Source: Meconema thalassinum (Eukaryota > Arthropoda > Insecta > Orthoptera > Tettigoniidae). From it: a stretch of 64,000 nt of DNA. The notes beneath the pieces are model-generated. The model ran no database searches. It was not told the origin of the DNA and saw only the letters and a list, made by a program, of their open reading frames with translations. Positions 25,653 to 39,712 of this stretch are shown piece by piece. Each line of letters starts with the position of its first letter. The stretch's first letter is position 1. The position numbers were made by a program, and so were the translations under genes. Location: the NCBI GenBank assembly GCA_946902985.2, contig OX336395.1, forward strand, positions 19,818,708 through 19,882,707, in the 5' to 3' direction.

Positions 25653-28600
25653 AGACAAAAGTGTTGATCACCTCCGCACTGACTACACCGGATATATGCG
25701 CTAAATCACACGAGGCGAGGTCAGAAAGACACAAGTGTTGATCACCTCCGCACTGACTACACCGGATATATGCGCTAAATCACACGAGGCGAGGTCAGAA
25801 AGACACAAGTGTTGATCACCTCCGCACTGACTACACCGGATATATGCGCTAAATCAAAGGAGGCGAAGTCATAAAGACACAGGTATTGATCACCTCCGCA
25901 CTGACTACACCAGATATATGCGCTAAATCACACGAGGCGAGGTCAGAAAGACACAAGTGTTGCTCACTTCCGCACTGACTACACCGGATATATGCGCTAA
26001 ATCAAAGGAGGCGAGGTCAGAAAGACACAAGTGTTGATCACCTCCACACTGACTACACCGGATATATGCGCTAAATCACACGAGGCGAGGTCAGAAAGAC
26101 ACAAGTGTTGATCACCTCCGCACTGACTACACCGGATATATGCGCTGAATCACACGAGGCGAGGTCAGAAAGACACAAGTGTTGATCACCTCCGCACTGA
26201 CTTCACCGGATATATGTGCTAAATCAAAGGAGGCGAGGTCAGAAAGACACAAGTGTTGATCACCTCCGCACTGACTACACCGGATATATGCGCTAAATCA
26301 CACGAGGCGAGGTCAGAAAGACACAAGTGTTGATCACCTCCACACTGACTACACCGGATATATGCGCTAAATCACACGAGGCGAGGTCAGAAAGACACAA
26401 GTGTTGATCACCTCCGCACTGACTACACCGGATATATGCGCTAAATCACACGAGGCGAGGTCAGAAAGACACAAGTGTTGATCACCTCCGCACTGACTAC
26501 ACCGGATATATGCGCTAAATCACACGAGGCGAGGTCAGGAAGACACAAGTGTTGATCACCTCCGCACTGACTACACCGGATATATGCGCTAAATCACACG
26601 AGGCGAGGTCAGAAAGACACAAGTGTTGATCACCTCCGCACTGACTACAACGGATATATGAGCTGAATCAAAGGAGGCGAGGTCAGAAAGACACAAGTGT
26701 TGATCACCTCCGCACTGACTACACCGGATATATGCGCTAAATCACACGAGGCGAGCTCAGAAAGACACAAGTGTTGATCACCTCCGCACTGACTACACCG
26801 GATATATGCGCTAAATCACACGAGGCGAGGTCAGAAAGGCACAAGTGTTGATCACCTCCACACTGACTACACCGGATATATGCGCTAAATCACACGAGGC
26901 GAGGTCAGAAAGACACAAGTGTTGATCACCTCCGCACTGACTACACCGGATATATGCGCTCAATCAAACGAGGCGAGGTCAGAAAGACACAAGTGTTGAT
27001 CACCTCCGCACTGACTACACCGGATATATGCGCTAAATCAAAGGAGGCGAGGTCAGAAAGACACAAGTGTTGATCACCTCCGCACTGACTACACCGGATA
27101 TATGCACTAAATCAAAGGAGGCGAGGTCAGAAAGACACAAGTGTTGATCACCTCCGCACTGACTACACCGGATATATGCGCTCAATCGCACGAGATGAGG
27201 TCAGAAAGACACAAGTGTTGATCACCTCCGCACTGACTACACCGGATATATGCGCTAAATCACACGAGGCGAGGTCAGAAAGACACAAGTGTTGATCACC
27301 TCCGCACTGACTACACCGGATATATGCGCTAAATCACACGAGGCGAGGTCAGAAAGACACAAGTATTGATCACCTCCGCACTGACTACACCAGATATATG
27401 CGCTAAATCAAAGGAGGCGAGGTCAGAAAGACACAAGTGTTGATCACCTCCGCACTGACTACACCGGATATATGCGCTAAATCAAAGGAGGCGAGGTCAG
27501 AATGTCACAAGTGTTGATCACATCCGCACTGACTACACCGGATATATGCGCTAAATCACACGAGGCGAGCTCAGAAAGACACAAGTGTTGATCACCTCCG
27601 CACTGACTACACCGGATATATGCGCTAAATCACACGAGGCGAGGTCAGAAAGACACAAGTGTTGATCACCTCCGCACTGACTACACCGGATATATGCGCT
27701 AAATCATACGAGACGAGGTCAGAAAGACACAAGTGTTGATCACCTCCGCACTGACTACACCGGATATATGCGCTAAATCACACGAGGCGAGGTCAGAAAG
27801 ACACAAGTGTTGATCACCTCCGCACTGACTACACCGGATATATGCGCTAAATCACACGAGGCGAGGTCAGAAAGACACAAGTGTTGATCACCTTCGCACT
27901 GACTACACCGGATATATGCGCTAAATCACACGAGGCGAGGTCAGAAAGACACAAGTGTTGATCATCTCCGCACTGACTACACCGGTTATATGCGCTAAAT
28001 CACACGAGGCGAGGTCAGAAAGACACAAGTGTTGATCACCTCCGCACTGACTACACCGGATATATGCGCTAAATCACACGAGGCGAGGTCAGAAAGACAC
28101 AAGTGTTAAACACCTCCGCACTGACTACACCGGATATATGCGCTAAATCACACGAGGCGAGGTCAGAAAGACACAAGTGTTGATCACCTCCGCACTGACT
28201 ACACCGGATATATGCGCTAAATCAAAGGAGGCGAGGTCATAAAGACAAAGGTGTTGATCACCTCCGCACTGACTACACCAGATATATGCGCTAAATCACA
28301 CGAGGCGAGGTCAGAAAGACACAAGTGTTGCTCACCTCCGCACTGACTACACCGGATATATGCGCTAAATCAAAGGAGGCGAGGTCAGAAAGACACAAGT
28401 GTTGATCACCTCCACACTGACTACACCGGATATATGCGCTAAATCACACGAGGCGAGGTCAGAAAGACACAAGTGATGATCACCTCCGCACTGACTACAC
28501 CGGATATATGCGCTAAATCACACGAGGCGAGGTCAGAAAGACACAAGTGTTGATCACCTCCGCACTGACTACACCGGATATATGTGCTAAATCAAAGGAG

Positions 28601-29426
28601 GCGAGGTCAGAAAGACACAAGTGTTGATCACCTCCGCACTGACTACACCGGATATATGCGCTAAATCACACGAGGCGAGCTCAGAAAGACACAAGTGTTG
28701 ATCACCTCCGCACTGACTACACCGGATATATGCGCTAAATCACACGAGGCGAGGCCAGAAAGACACAAGTGTTGATCACCTCCGCACTGACTACACCGGA
28801 TATATGCGCTAAATCACACGAGGCGAGGTCAGAATGACACAAGTGTTGATCATCTCCGCACTGACTACACCGGATATATGCGCTAAATCACACGAGGCGA
28901 GGTCAGAAAGACACAAGTGTTGATCACCTCCGCACAGACTACACTGGATATATGCGCTAAATCACACGAGGCGAGGTCAGAAAGACGCAAGTTTTGATCA
29001 CCTCCGCACTGACTACACTGGATATATGCGCTAAATCACACGAGGCGAGGTCAGAAAGACGCAAGTGTTGATCACCTCCGCACTGACTACACCGGATATA
29101 TGCGCTAAATCATACGAGGCGAGGTCAGAATGACACAAGTGTTGATCACCTCCGCACTGACTACACCGGATATATGCGCTAAATCACACGAGGCGAGGTC
29201 AGAAAGACACAAGTGTTGATCACCTCCGCACTGACTACACCGGATATATGCGCTAAATCACACGAGGCGAGGTCAGAAAGACACAAGTGTTGATCACCTT
29301 CGCACTGACTACACCGGATATATGCGCTAAATCACACGAGGCGAGGTCAGAAAGACACAAGTGTTGATCATCTCCGCACTGACTACACCGGTTATATGCG
29401 CTAAATCACACGAGGCGAGGTCAGAA
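25653..29426 (+). repeat. Marker-defined unit 6 (51 monomers, 3774 bp)
   Basis: Copy of unit 3 at an offset of 9546 (for example agtcataaag at 16321/25867, acaacgg at 17101/26647, gcacgag near 17641/27187). It has one extra monomer near 29.0 kb, after which the offset becomes 9620. Private changes include gtcaggaag near 26537, gaatgtcac near 27501 and gttaaacacc near 28106. Confidence 0.87.
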
Positions 29427-31720
29427 AGACAAAAGTGTTGATCACCTCCGCACTGACTACACCGGATATATGCGCTAAATCACACGAGGCGAGGTCAGAA
29501 AGACACAAGTGTTGATCACCTCCGCACTGACTACACCGGATATATGCGCTAAATCACACGAGGCGAGGTCAGAAAGACACAAGTGTTGATCACCTCCGCA
29601 CTGACTACACCGGATATATGCGCTAAATCAAAGGAGGCGAAATCATAAAGACACAGGTATTGATCACCTCCGCACTGACTACACCAGATATATGCGCTAA
29701 ATCACACGAGGCGAGGTCAGAAAGACACAAGTGTTGCTCACTTCCGCACTGACTACACCGGATATATGCGCTAAATCAAAGGAGGCGAGGTCAGAAAGAC
29801 ACAAGTGTTGATCACCTCCACACTGACTACACCGGATATATGCGCTAAATCACACGAGGCGAGGTCAGAAAGACACAAGTGTTGATCACCTCCGCACTGA
29901 CTACACCGGATATATGCGCTGAATCACACGAGGCGAGGTCAGAAAGACACAAGTGTTGATCACCTCCGCATTGACTTCACCGGATATATGTGCTAAATCA
30001 AAGGAGGCGAGGTCAGAAAGACACAAGTGTTGATCACCTCCGCACTGACTACACCGGATATATGCGCTAAATCACACGAGGCGAGGTCAGAAAGACACAA
30101 GTGTTGATCACCTCCGCACTGACTACACCGGATATATGCGCTAAACCACACGAGGCGAGGTCAGAAAGACACAAGTGCTGATCACTTCCGCACTGACTAC
30201 ACCGGATATATGCGCTAAATCACACGAGGCGAGGCCAGAAAGACACAAGTGTTGATCACCTCCGCACTGACTACACCGGATATATGCGCTAAATCACACG
30301 AGGCGAGGTCAGAAAGAAACAAGTGTTGATCACCTTCGCACTGACTTCACCGGATATATGCGCTAAATCACACGAGGCGAGGTCAGAAAGACACAAGTGT
30401 TGATCATCTCCGCACTGACTACACCGGTTATATGCGCTAAATCACACGAGGTGAGGTCAGAAAGACACAAGTGTTGATCACCTCCGCACTGACTACACCG
30501 GATATATGCGCTAAATCACACGAGGCGAGGTCAGAAGGACACAAGTGTTGATCACCTCCGCACTGACTACACCGGATATATGCGCTAAATCACACGAGGC
30601 GAGGTCAGAAAGACACAAGTGTTGATCACCTCCGCACTGACTACACCAGATATATGCGCTAAATCAAAGGAGGCGAGGTCAGAAAGTCACAAGTGTTGAT
30701 CACCTCCGCACTGACTAGACCGGATATATGCGCTAAATCAAAGGAGGCGAGGTCAGAAAATCACAAGTTTTGATCACCTCCGCACTGACTACACCGGATA
30801 TATGCGCTAAATCACACGAGGCGAGCTCAGAAAGACACAAGTGTTGATCACCTCCGCACAGACTACACTGGATATATACGCTAAATCACACGAGGCGAGG
30901 TCAGAAAGACGCAAGTTTTGATCACCTCCGCACTGACTACACTGGATATATGCGCTAAATCACACGAGGCGAGGTCAGAAAGACGCAAGTGTTGATCACC
31001 TCCGCACTGACTACACCGGATATATGCGCTAAATCATACGAGGCGAGGTCAGAATGACACAAGTGTTGATCACCTCCGCACTGACTACACCGGATATATG
31101 CGCTAAATCACACGAGGCGAGGTCAGAAAGACACAAGTGTTGATCATCTCCGCACTGACTACACCGGATATATGCGCTAAATCACACGAGGCGAGGTCAG
31201 AAAGACACAAGTGTTGATCACCTCCGCACAGACTACACTGGATATATGCGCTAAATCACACGAGGCGAGGTCAGAAAGACGCAAGTTTTGATCACCTCCG
31301 CACTGACTACACTGGATATATACGCTAAATCACACGAGGCGAGGTCAGAAGGACGCAAGTGTTGATCACCTCCGCACTGACTACACCGGATATATGCGCT
31401 AAATCATACGAGGCGAGGTCAGAATGACACAAGTGTTGATCACCTCCGCACTGACTACACCGGATATATGCGCTAAATCACACGAGGCGAGGTCAGAAAG
31501 ACACAAGTGTTGATCACCTCCGCACTGACTACACCGGATATATGCGCTAAATCACACGAGGCGAGGTCAGAAAGACACAAGTGTTGATCACCTTCGCACT
31601 GACTACACCGGATATATGCGCTAAATCACACGAGGCGAGGTCAGAAAGACACAAGTGTTGATCATCTCCGCACTGACTACACCGGTTATATGCGCTAAAT
31701 CACACGAGGCGAGGTCAGAA
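29427..31720 (+). repeat. Marker-defined unit 7 (31 monomers, 2294 bp)
   Basis: Copy of unit 4 with seven monomers (518 bp) removed. The offset between them is 9620 at gcgaaatcataaag (20020/29640) but 9102 at aaaccacacg (21041/30143). It keeps the 5-monomer duplication (30843 and 31213) and has private tatatacgct changes near 30876 and 31320. This is the shortest complete multi-kilobase unit in the central zone. Confidence 0.87.
30843..31582 (+). repeat. 5-monomer (370-bp) tandem duplication in unit 7
   Basis: The same block repeated at 30843 and 31213. It has private tatatacgct changes in one monomer of each copy and a ggacgcaag change near 31350. Confidence 0.85.
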
Positions 31721-34700
31721 AGACAAAAGTGTTGATCACCTCCGCACTGACTACACCGGATATATGCGCTAAATCACACGAGGCGAGGTCAGAAAGACAC
31801 AAGTGTTGATCACCTCCGCACTGACTACACCGGATATATGCGCTAAATCACACGAGGCGAGGTCAGAAAGACACAAGTGTTGATCACCTCCGCACTGACT
31901 ACACCGGATATATGCGCTAAATCAAAGGAGGCGAAGTCATAAAGACACAGGTATTGATCACCTCCGCACTGACTACACCAGATATATGCGCTAAATCACA
32001 CGAGGCGAGGTCAGAAAGACACAAGTGTTGCTCACTTCCGCACTGACTACACCGGATATATGCGCTAAATCAAAGGAGGCGAGGTCAGAAAGACACAAGT
32101 GTTGATCACCTCCACACTGACTACACCGGATATATGCGCTAAATCACACGAGGCGAGGTCAGAAAGACACAAGTGTTGATCACCTCCGCACTGACTACAC
32201 CGGATATATGCGCTGAATCACACGAGGCGAGGTCAGAAAGACACAAGTGTTGATCACCTCCGCACTGACTTCACCGGATATATGTGCTAAATCAAAGGAG
32301 GCGAGGTCAGAAAGACACAAGTGTTGATCACCTCCGCACTGACTACACCGGATATATGCGCTAAATCACACGAGGCGAGGTCAGAAAGACACAAGTGTTG
32401 ATCACCTCCACACTGACTACACCTGATATATGCGCTAAATCACACGAGGCGAGGTCAGAAAGACACAAGTGTTGATCACCTCCGCACTGACTACACCGGA
32501 TATATGCGCTAAATCACACGAGGCGAGGTCAGAAAGACACAAGTGTTGATCACCTCCGCACTGACTACACCGGATATATGCGCTAAATCACACGAGGCGA
32601 GGTCAGAAAGACACAAGTGTTGATCACCTCCGCACTGACTACACCGGATATATGCGCTAAATCACACGAGGCGAGGTCAGAAAGACACAAGTGTTGATCA
32701 CCTCCGCACTGACTACAACGGATATATGAGCTGAATCAAAGGAGGCGAGGTCAGAAAGACACAAGTGTTGATCACCTCCGCACTGACTACACCGGATATA
32801 TGCGCTAAATCACACGAGGCGAGCTCAGAAAGACACAAGTGTTGATCACCTCCGCACTGACTACACCGGATATATGCGCTAAATCACACGAGGCGAGGTC
32901 AGAAAGGCACAAGTGTTGATCACCTCCACACTGACTACACCGGATATATGCGCTAAATCACACGAGGCGAGGTCAGAAAGACACAAGTGTTGATCACCTC
33001 CGCACTGACTACACCGGATATATGCGCTCAATCAAACGAGGCGAGGTCAGAAAGACACAAGTGTTGATCACCTCCGCACTGACTACACCGGATATATGCG
33101 CTAAATCAAAGGAGGCGAGGTCAGAAAGACACAAGTGTTGATCACCTCCGCACTGACTACACCGGATATATGCACTAAATCAAAGGAGGCGAGGTCAGAA
33201 AGACACAAGTGTTGATCACCTCCGCACTGACTACACCGGATATATGCGCTCAATCGCACGAGATGAGGTCAGAAAGACACAAGTGTTGATCACCTCCGCA
33301 CTGACTACACCGGATATATGCGCTAAATCACACGAGGCGAGGTCAGAAAGACACAAGTGTTGATCACCTCCGCACTGACTACACCGGATATATGCGCTAA
33401 ATCACACGAGGCGAGGTCAGAAAGACACAAGTATTGATCACCTCCGCACTGACTACACCAGATATATGCGCTAAATCAAAGGAGGCGAGGTCAGAAAGAC
33501 ACAAGTGTTGATCACCTCCGCACTGACTACACCGGATATATGCGCTAAATCAAAGGAGGCGAGGTCAGAAAGTCACAAGTGTTGATCACATCCGCACTGA
33601 CTACACCGGATATATGCGCTAAATCACACGAGGCGAGCTCAGAAAGACACAAGTGTTGATCACCTCCGCACTGACTACACCGGATATATGCGCTAAATCA
33701 CACGAGGCGAGGTCAGAAAGACACAAGTGTTGATCACCTCCGCACTGACTACACCGGATATATGCGCTAAATCATACGAGACGAGGTCAGAAAGACACAA
33801 GTGTTGATCACCTCCGCACTGACTACACCGGATATATGCGCTAAATCACACGAGGCGAGGTCAGAAAGACACAAGTGTTGATCACCTCCGCACTGACTAC
33901 ACCGGACAAATGCGCTAAATCACACGAGGCGAGGTCAGAAAGACACAAGTGTTGATCACCTTCGCACTGACTACACCGGATATATGCGCTAAATCACACG
34001 AGGCGAGGTCAGAAAGACACAAGTGTTGATCATCTCCGCACTGACTACACCGGTTATATGCGCTAAATCACACGAGGCGAGGTCAGAAAGACACAAGTGT
34101 TGATCACCTCCGCACTGACTACACCGGATATATGCGCTAAATCACACGAGGCGAGGTCAGAAAGACACAAGTGTTAATCACCTCCGCACTGACTACACCG
34201 GATATATGCGCTAAATCACACGAGGCGAGGTCAGAAAAACACAAGTGTTGATCACCTCCGCACTGACTACACCGGATATATGCGCTAAATCAAAGGAGGC
34301 GAGGTCATAAAGACAAAGGTGTTGATCACCTCCGCACTGACTACACCAGATATATGCGCTAAATCACACGAGGCGAGGTCAGAAAGACACAAGTGTTGCT
34401 CACCTCCGCACTGACTACACCGGATATATGCGCTAAATCAAAGGAGGCGAGGTCAGAAAGACACAAGTGTTGATCACCTCCACACTGACTACACCGGATA
34501 TATGCGCTAAATCACACGAGGCGAGGTCAGAAAGACACAAGTGATGATCACCTCCGCACTGACTACACCGGATATATGCGCTAAATCACACGAGGCGAGG
34601 TCAGAAAGACACAAGTGTTGATCACCTCCGCACTGACTACACCGGATATATGTGCTAAATCAAAGGAGGCGAGGTCAGAAAGACACAAGTGTTGATCACC

Positions 34701-35938
34701 TCCGCACTGACTACACCGGATATATGCGCTAAATCACACGAGGCGAGCTCAGAAAGACACTAGTGTTGATCACCTCCGCACTGACTACACCGGATATATG
34801 CGCTAAATCACACGAGGCGAGGTCAGAAAGACACAAGTGTTGATCACCTCCGCACTGACTACACCGGATATATGCGCTAAACCACACGAGGCGAGGTCAG
34901 AAAGACACAAGTGTTGATCACCTCCGCACTGACTACACCAGATATATGCGCTAAATCAAAGGAGGCGAGGTCAGAAAGAAACAAGTGTTGATCACCTTCG
35001 CACTGACTTCACCGGATATATGCGCTAAATCACACGAGGCGAGGTCAGAAAGACACAAGTGTTGATCATCTCCGCACTGACTACACCGGTTATATGCGCT
35101 AAATCACACGAGGTGAGGTCAGAAAGACACAAGTGTTGATCACCTCCGCACTGACTACACCGGATATATGCGCTAAATCACACGAGGCGAGGTCAGAAGG
35201 ACACAAGTGTTGATCACCTCCGCACTGACTACACCGGATATATGCGCTAAATCACACGAGGCGAGGTCAGAAAGACACAAGTGTTGATCACCTCCGCACT
35301 GACTACACCAGATATATGCGCTAAATCAAAGGAGGCGAGGTCAGAAAGTCACAAGTGTTGATCACCTCCGCACTGACTAGACCGGATATATGCGCTAAAT
35401 CAAAGGAGGCGAGGTCAGAAAATCACAAGTTTTGATCACCTCCGCACTGACTACACCGGATATATGCGCTAAATCACACGAGGCGAGCTCAGAAAGACAC
35501 AAGTGTTGATCACCTCCGCACTGACTACACTGGATATATGCGCTAAATCACACGAGGCGAGGTCAGAAAGACACAAGTGTTGATCACCTCCGCACTGACT
35601 ACACCGGATATATGCGCTAAATCATACGAGGCGAGGTCAGAAAGACACAAGTGTTGATCACCTCCGCACTGACTACACGGGATATATGCGCTAAATCACA
35701 CGAGGCGAGGTCAGAAAGACACAAGTGTTGATCACCTCCACACTGACTACACCGGATATATGCGCTAAATCACACGAGGCGAGGTCAGAAAGACACAAGT
35801 GTTGATCACCTTCGCACTGACTACACCGGATATATGCGCTAAATCACACGAGGCGAGGTCAGAAAGACACAAGTGTTGATCATCTCCGCACTGACTACAC
35901 CGGTTATATGCGCTAAATCACACGAGGCGAGGTCAGAA
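31721..35938 (+). repeat. Marker-defined unit 8 (57 monomers, 4218 bp)
   Basis: Hybrid unit. Its first part follows unit 6 at an offset of 6068 (acaacgg at 26647/32715) and keeps the long middle segment. Its right end follows the short units, with gaggtgagg, ctagacc and aaaatcac near 35.1-35.4 kb. It lacks the 5-monomer duplication seen in units 2, 4, 5 and 7. It marks the right edge of the central zone. Confidence 0.83.
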
Positions 35939-38900
35939 AGACAAAAGTGTTGATCACCTCCGCACTGATTACACCGGATATATGCGCTAAATCAAAGAAG
36001 GCGAGGTCATAAAGACACAGGTGTTGATCACCTCCGCACTGACTACACCAGATATATGCGCTAAACCACACGAGGCGAGGTCAGAAAGACACAAGTGTTG
36101 CTCACCTCCGCACTGACTACACCGGATATATGCGCTAAATCAAAGGAGGCGAGGTCAGAAAGACACAAGTGTTGATCACCTCCACACTGACTATTCCGGA
36201 TATATGCGCTAAATCACACGAGGCGAGGTCAGAAAGACACAAGTGTTGATCACCTCCGCACTGACTACACCGGATATATGCGCTGATTCACACGAGGCGA
36301 GGTCAGAAAGACACAAGTGTTGATCACCTCCGCACTGACTACACCGGATATATGTGCTAAATCAAAGGAGGCGAGGTCAGAAAGACACAAGTGTTGATCA
36401 CCTCCGCACTGACTACACCGGATATATGCGCTAAATCACACGAGGCGAGGTCAGAAAGACACAAGTGTTGATCACCTCCACACTGACTACACCGGATATA
36501 TGCGCTAAATCACACGAGGCGAGGTCAGAAAGACACAAGTGTTGATCTCCTCCGCACTGACTACACCGGATATATGCGCTAAATCACACGAGGCGAGGTC
36601 AGAAAGACACAAGTGTTGATCACCTCCGCACTGACTACACCGGATATATGCGCTAAATCACACGAGGCGAGGTCAGAAAGACACAAGTGTTGATCACCTC
36701 CGCACTGACTACACCGGATATATGCGCTAAATCACACGAGGCGAGGTCAGAAAGACACAAGTGTTGATCACCTCCGCTCTGACTACAACGGATATATGAG
36801 CTGAATCAAAGGAGGCGAGGTCAGAAAGACACAAGTGTTGATCACCTCCGCACTGACTACACCGGATATATGCGCTAAATCACACGAGGCGAGCTCAGAA
36901 AGACACAAGTGTTGATCACCTCCGCACTGACTACACGGGATATATGCGCTAAATCACACGAGGCGAGGTCAGAAAGACACAAGTGTTGATCACCTCCACA
37001 CTGACTACACCGGATATATGCGCTAAATCACACGAGGCGAGGTCAGAAAGACACAAGTGTTGATCACCTCCGCACTGACTACACCGGATATATGCGCTCA
37101 ATCAAACGAGGCGAGGTCAGAAAGACACAAGTGTTGATCACCTCCGCACTGACTACACCGGATATATGCGCTAAATCAAAGGAGGCGAGGTCAGAAAGAC
37201 ACAAGTGTTGATCACCTCCGCACTGACTACACCGGATTTATGCGCTAAATCAAAGGAGGCGAGGTCAGAAAGACACAAGTGTTGATCACCTCCGCACTGA
37301 CTACACCGGATATATGCGCTCAATCGCACGAGATGAGGTCAGAAAGACACAAGTGTTGATCACCTCCGCACTGACTACACCGGATATATGCGCTAAATAA
37401 AAGGAGGCGAGGTCAGAAAGACACAAATGTTGATCACCTCCGCACTGACTACAGCGGATATATGTGCTAAATCAAAGGAGGCGAGGTCAGAAAGACACAA
37501 GTGTTGATCACCTCCGCACTGACTACACCGGATAAATGCGCTAAATCAAAGGAGGCGAGGTCAGAAAGACACAAGTGTTGATCACCCCCGCACTGACTAC
37601 ACCGGATATATGCGCTAAATCAAAGGAGGCGAGGTCAGAAAGACACAAGTGTTGATCACCTCCGCACTGACTACACCGGATATATGCGCTAAATCACACG
37701 AGGCGAGGTCATAAAGACACAAGTGTTGATCACCTCGGCACTGACTACACCGGATATATGCGCTAAATCACACGAAGCGAGGTCAGAAAGACACAAGTGT
37801 TGATCACCTCCGCACTGACTACACCGGATATATGCGCTCAATCACACGAGGCGAGGTCAGAAAGACACAAGTGTTGATCACATCCGCACTGACTACACCG
37901 GATATATGCGCTCAATCAAACGAGGTGAGGTCAGAAAGACACAAGTGTTGATCACCTCCGCACTGACTACACCGGATATATACGCTAAATCACACGAGGC
38001 GAGGTCAGAAAGGCACAAGTGTTGATCACCTCCGCACTGACTACAACGGATATATGTGCTAAATCAAAGGAGGCGAGGTCAGAAAAACACAAGTGTTGAT
38101 CACCTCCGCACTGACTACACCGGATATATACGCTAAATCACACGAGGCGAGGTCAGAAAGGCACAAGTGTTGATCACCTCCGCACTGACTACACCGGCTA
38201 TATGCGCTAAATCACACGAAGCGAGGTCAGAAAGACACAAGTGTTGATCACCTCCGCACTGACTACACCGGATATATACGCTAAACCACACGAGGCGAGG
38301 TCAGAAAGACACAAGTGTTGATCACCTCCGCACTGACTACACCGGATATATGCGCTAAATCACACGAGGCGAGGTCAGAAATACACAAGTGTTGATCACC
38401 TCCGCACTGACTACACCGGATATATGCGCTAATTCAAAGGAGGCGAGGTCAGAAAGTCACAAGTGTTGATCACCTCCGCACTGACTACACCGGATATATG
38501 CGCTAAATCAAAGGAGGCGAGGTCAGAAAGGCACAAGTGTTGATCACCTCCGCACTGACTACACCGGATATATGCGCTAAACCACACGAGGCGAGGTCAG
38601 AAAGGCACAAGTGCTTATCACCTCCGCACTGACTACACCGGATATATGCGCTAAATCACACGAGGCGAGGTCAGAAAGACACAAGTGTTGATCACCTCCG
38701 CACTGACTACATCGGATATATGCGCTAAATCACACGAGGCGAGGTCAGAAAGACACAAGTGTTGATCACCTTCGCACTGACTACACCGGATATATGCGCT
38801 AAATCACACGAGGCGAGGTCAGAAAGACACAAGTGTTGGTCATCTCCGCACTGACTACACCGGTTATATGCGCTAAATCACACGAGGCGAGGTCAGAAAG

Positions 38901-38972
38901 ACACAAGTGTTGATCATCTCCGCACTGACTACATCGGTTATATGCGCTAAATCACACGAGGCGAGGTCAGAA
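35939..38972 (+). repeat. Marker-defined unit 9 (41 monomers, 3034 bp)
   Basis: From here on a new set of variants dominates: caaagaaggcg with gtcataaag, actattcc, gctctgactacaacgg, acggga, ggatttatg, gctaaataaaagg, cacccccg, cctcggca, cacgaagcg, tatatacgct, gaaaaacac, ggctat and gaaatacac. The unit pairs with unit 11 at an offset of 3774. Private changes include gatctcctcc near 36546 and gctgattc near 36284. Confidence 0.85.
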
Positions 38973-39712
38973 AGACAAAAGTGTTGATCACCTCCGCACT
39001 GACTACACCGGATATATGCGCTAAATCAAAGAAGGCGAGGTCATAAAGACACAGGTGTTGATCACCTCCGCACTGACTACACCAGATATATGCGCTAAAT
39101 CACACGAGGCGAGGTCAGAAAGACACAAGTGTTGCTCACCTCCGCACTGACTACACCGGATATATGCGCTAAATCAAAGGAGGCGAGGTCAGAAAGACAC
39201 AAGTGTTGATCACCTCCACATTGACTATTCCGGATATATGCGCTAAATCACACGAGGCGAGCTCAGAAAGACACAAGTGTTGATCACCTCCGCACTGACT
39301 ACACTGGATATATGCGCTAAATCACACGAGGCGAGGTCAGAAAGACACAAGTGTTGATCACCTCCGCACTGACTACACCGGATATATGCGCTAAATCATA
39401 CGAGGCGAGGTCAGAAAGACACAAGTGTTGATCACCTCCGCACTGACTACTCCGGATATATGCGCTAAATCACACGAGGCGAGGTCAGAAAGACACAAGT
39501 GTTGATCACCTCCGCACTGACTACACCGGATATATGCGCTAAATCACACGAGGCGAGGTCAGAAAGACACAAGTGTTGATCACCTTCGCACTGACTACAC
39601 CGGATATATGCGCTAAATCACACGAGGCGAGGTCAGAAAGACACAAGTGTTGATCATCTCCGCACTGACTACACCGGTTATATGCGCTAAATCACACGAG
39701 GCGAGGTCAGAA
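38973..39712 (+). repeat. Marker-defined unit 10 (10 monomers, 740 bp)
   Basis: The shortest marker interval. It starts like unit 9 (caaagaaggcg, ccagat, gttgctcac, actattcc). At about 39250 it switches to gagctc, acactgg and catacg, matching 35.47-35.93 kb at an offset of 3774, then reaches the next marker. It reads as a partial unit spliced between unit 9 and unit 11 by exchange. Confidence 0.82.

Larger units (their letters stand above)
23735..32700 (+). repeat. ~9-kb tandem duplication, right copy
   Basis: Right member of the pair, starting at the aagtgatg variant. Relative to the left copy it has one extra monomer near 29.0 kb and lacks seven monomers near 30.1 kb. Shared rare variants such as gcgaaatcataaag (20020/29640) support descent by duplication rather than chance order. 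The right edge, about 32.7 kb, is approximate. Confidence 0.82.
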
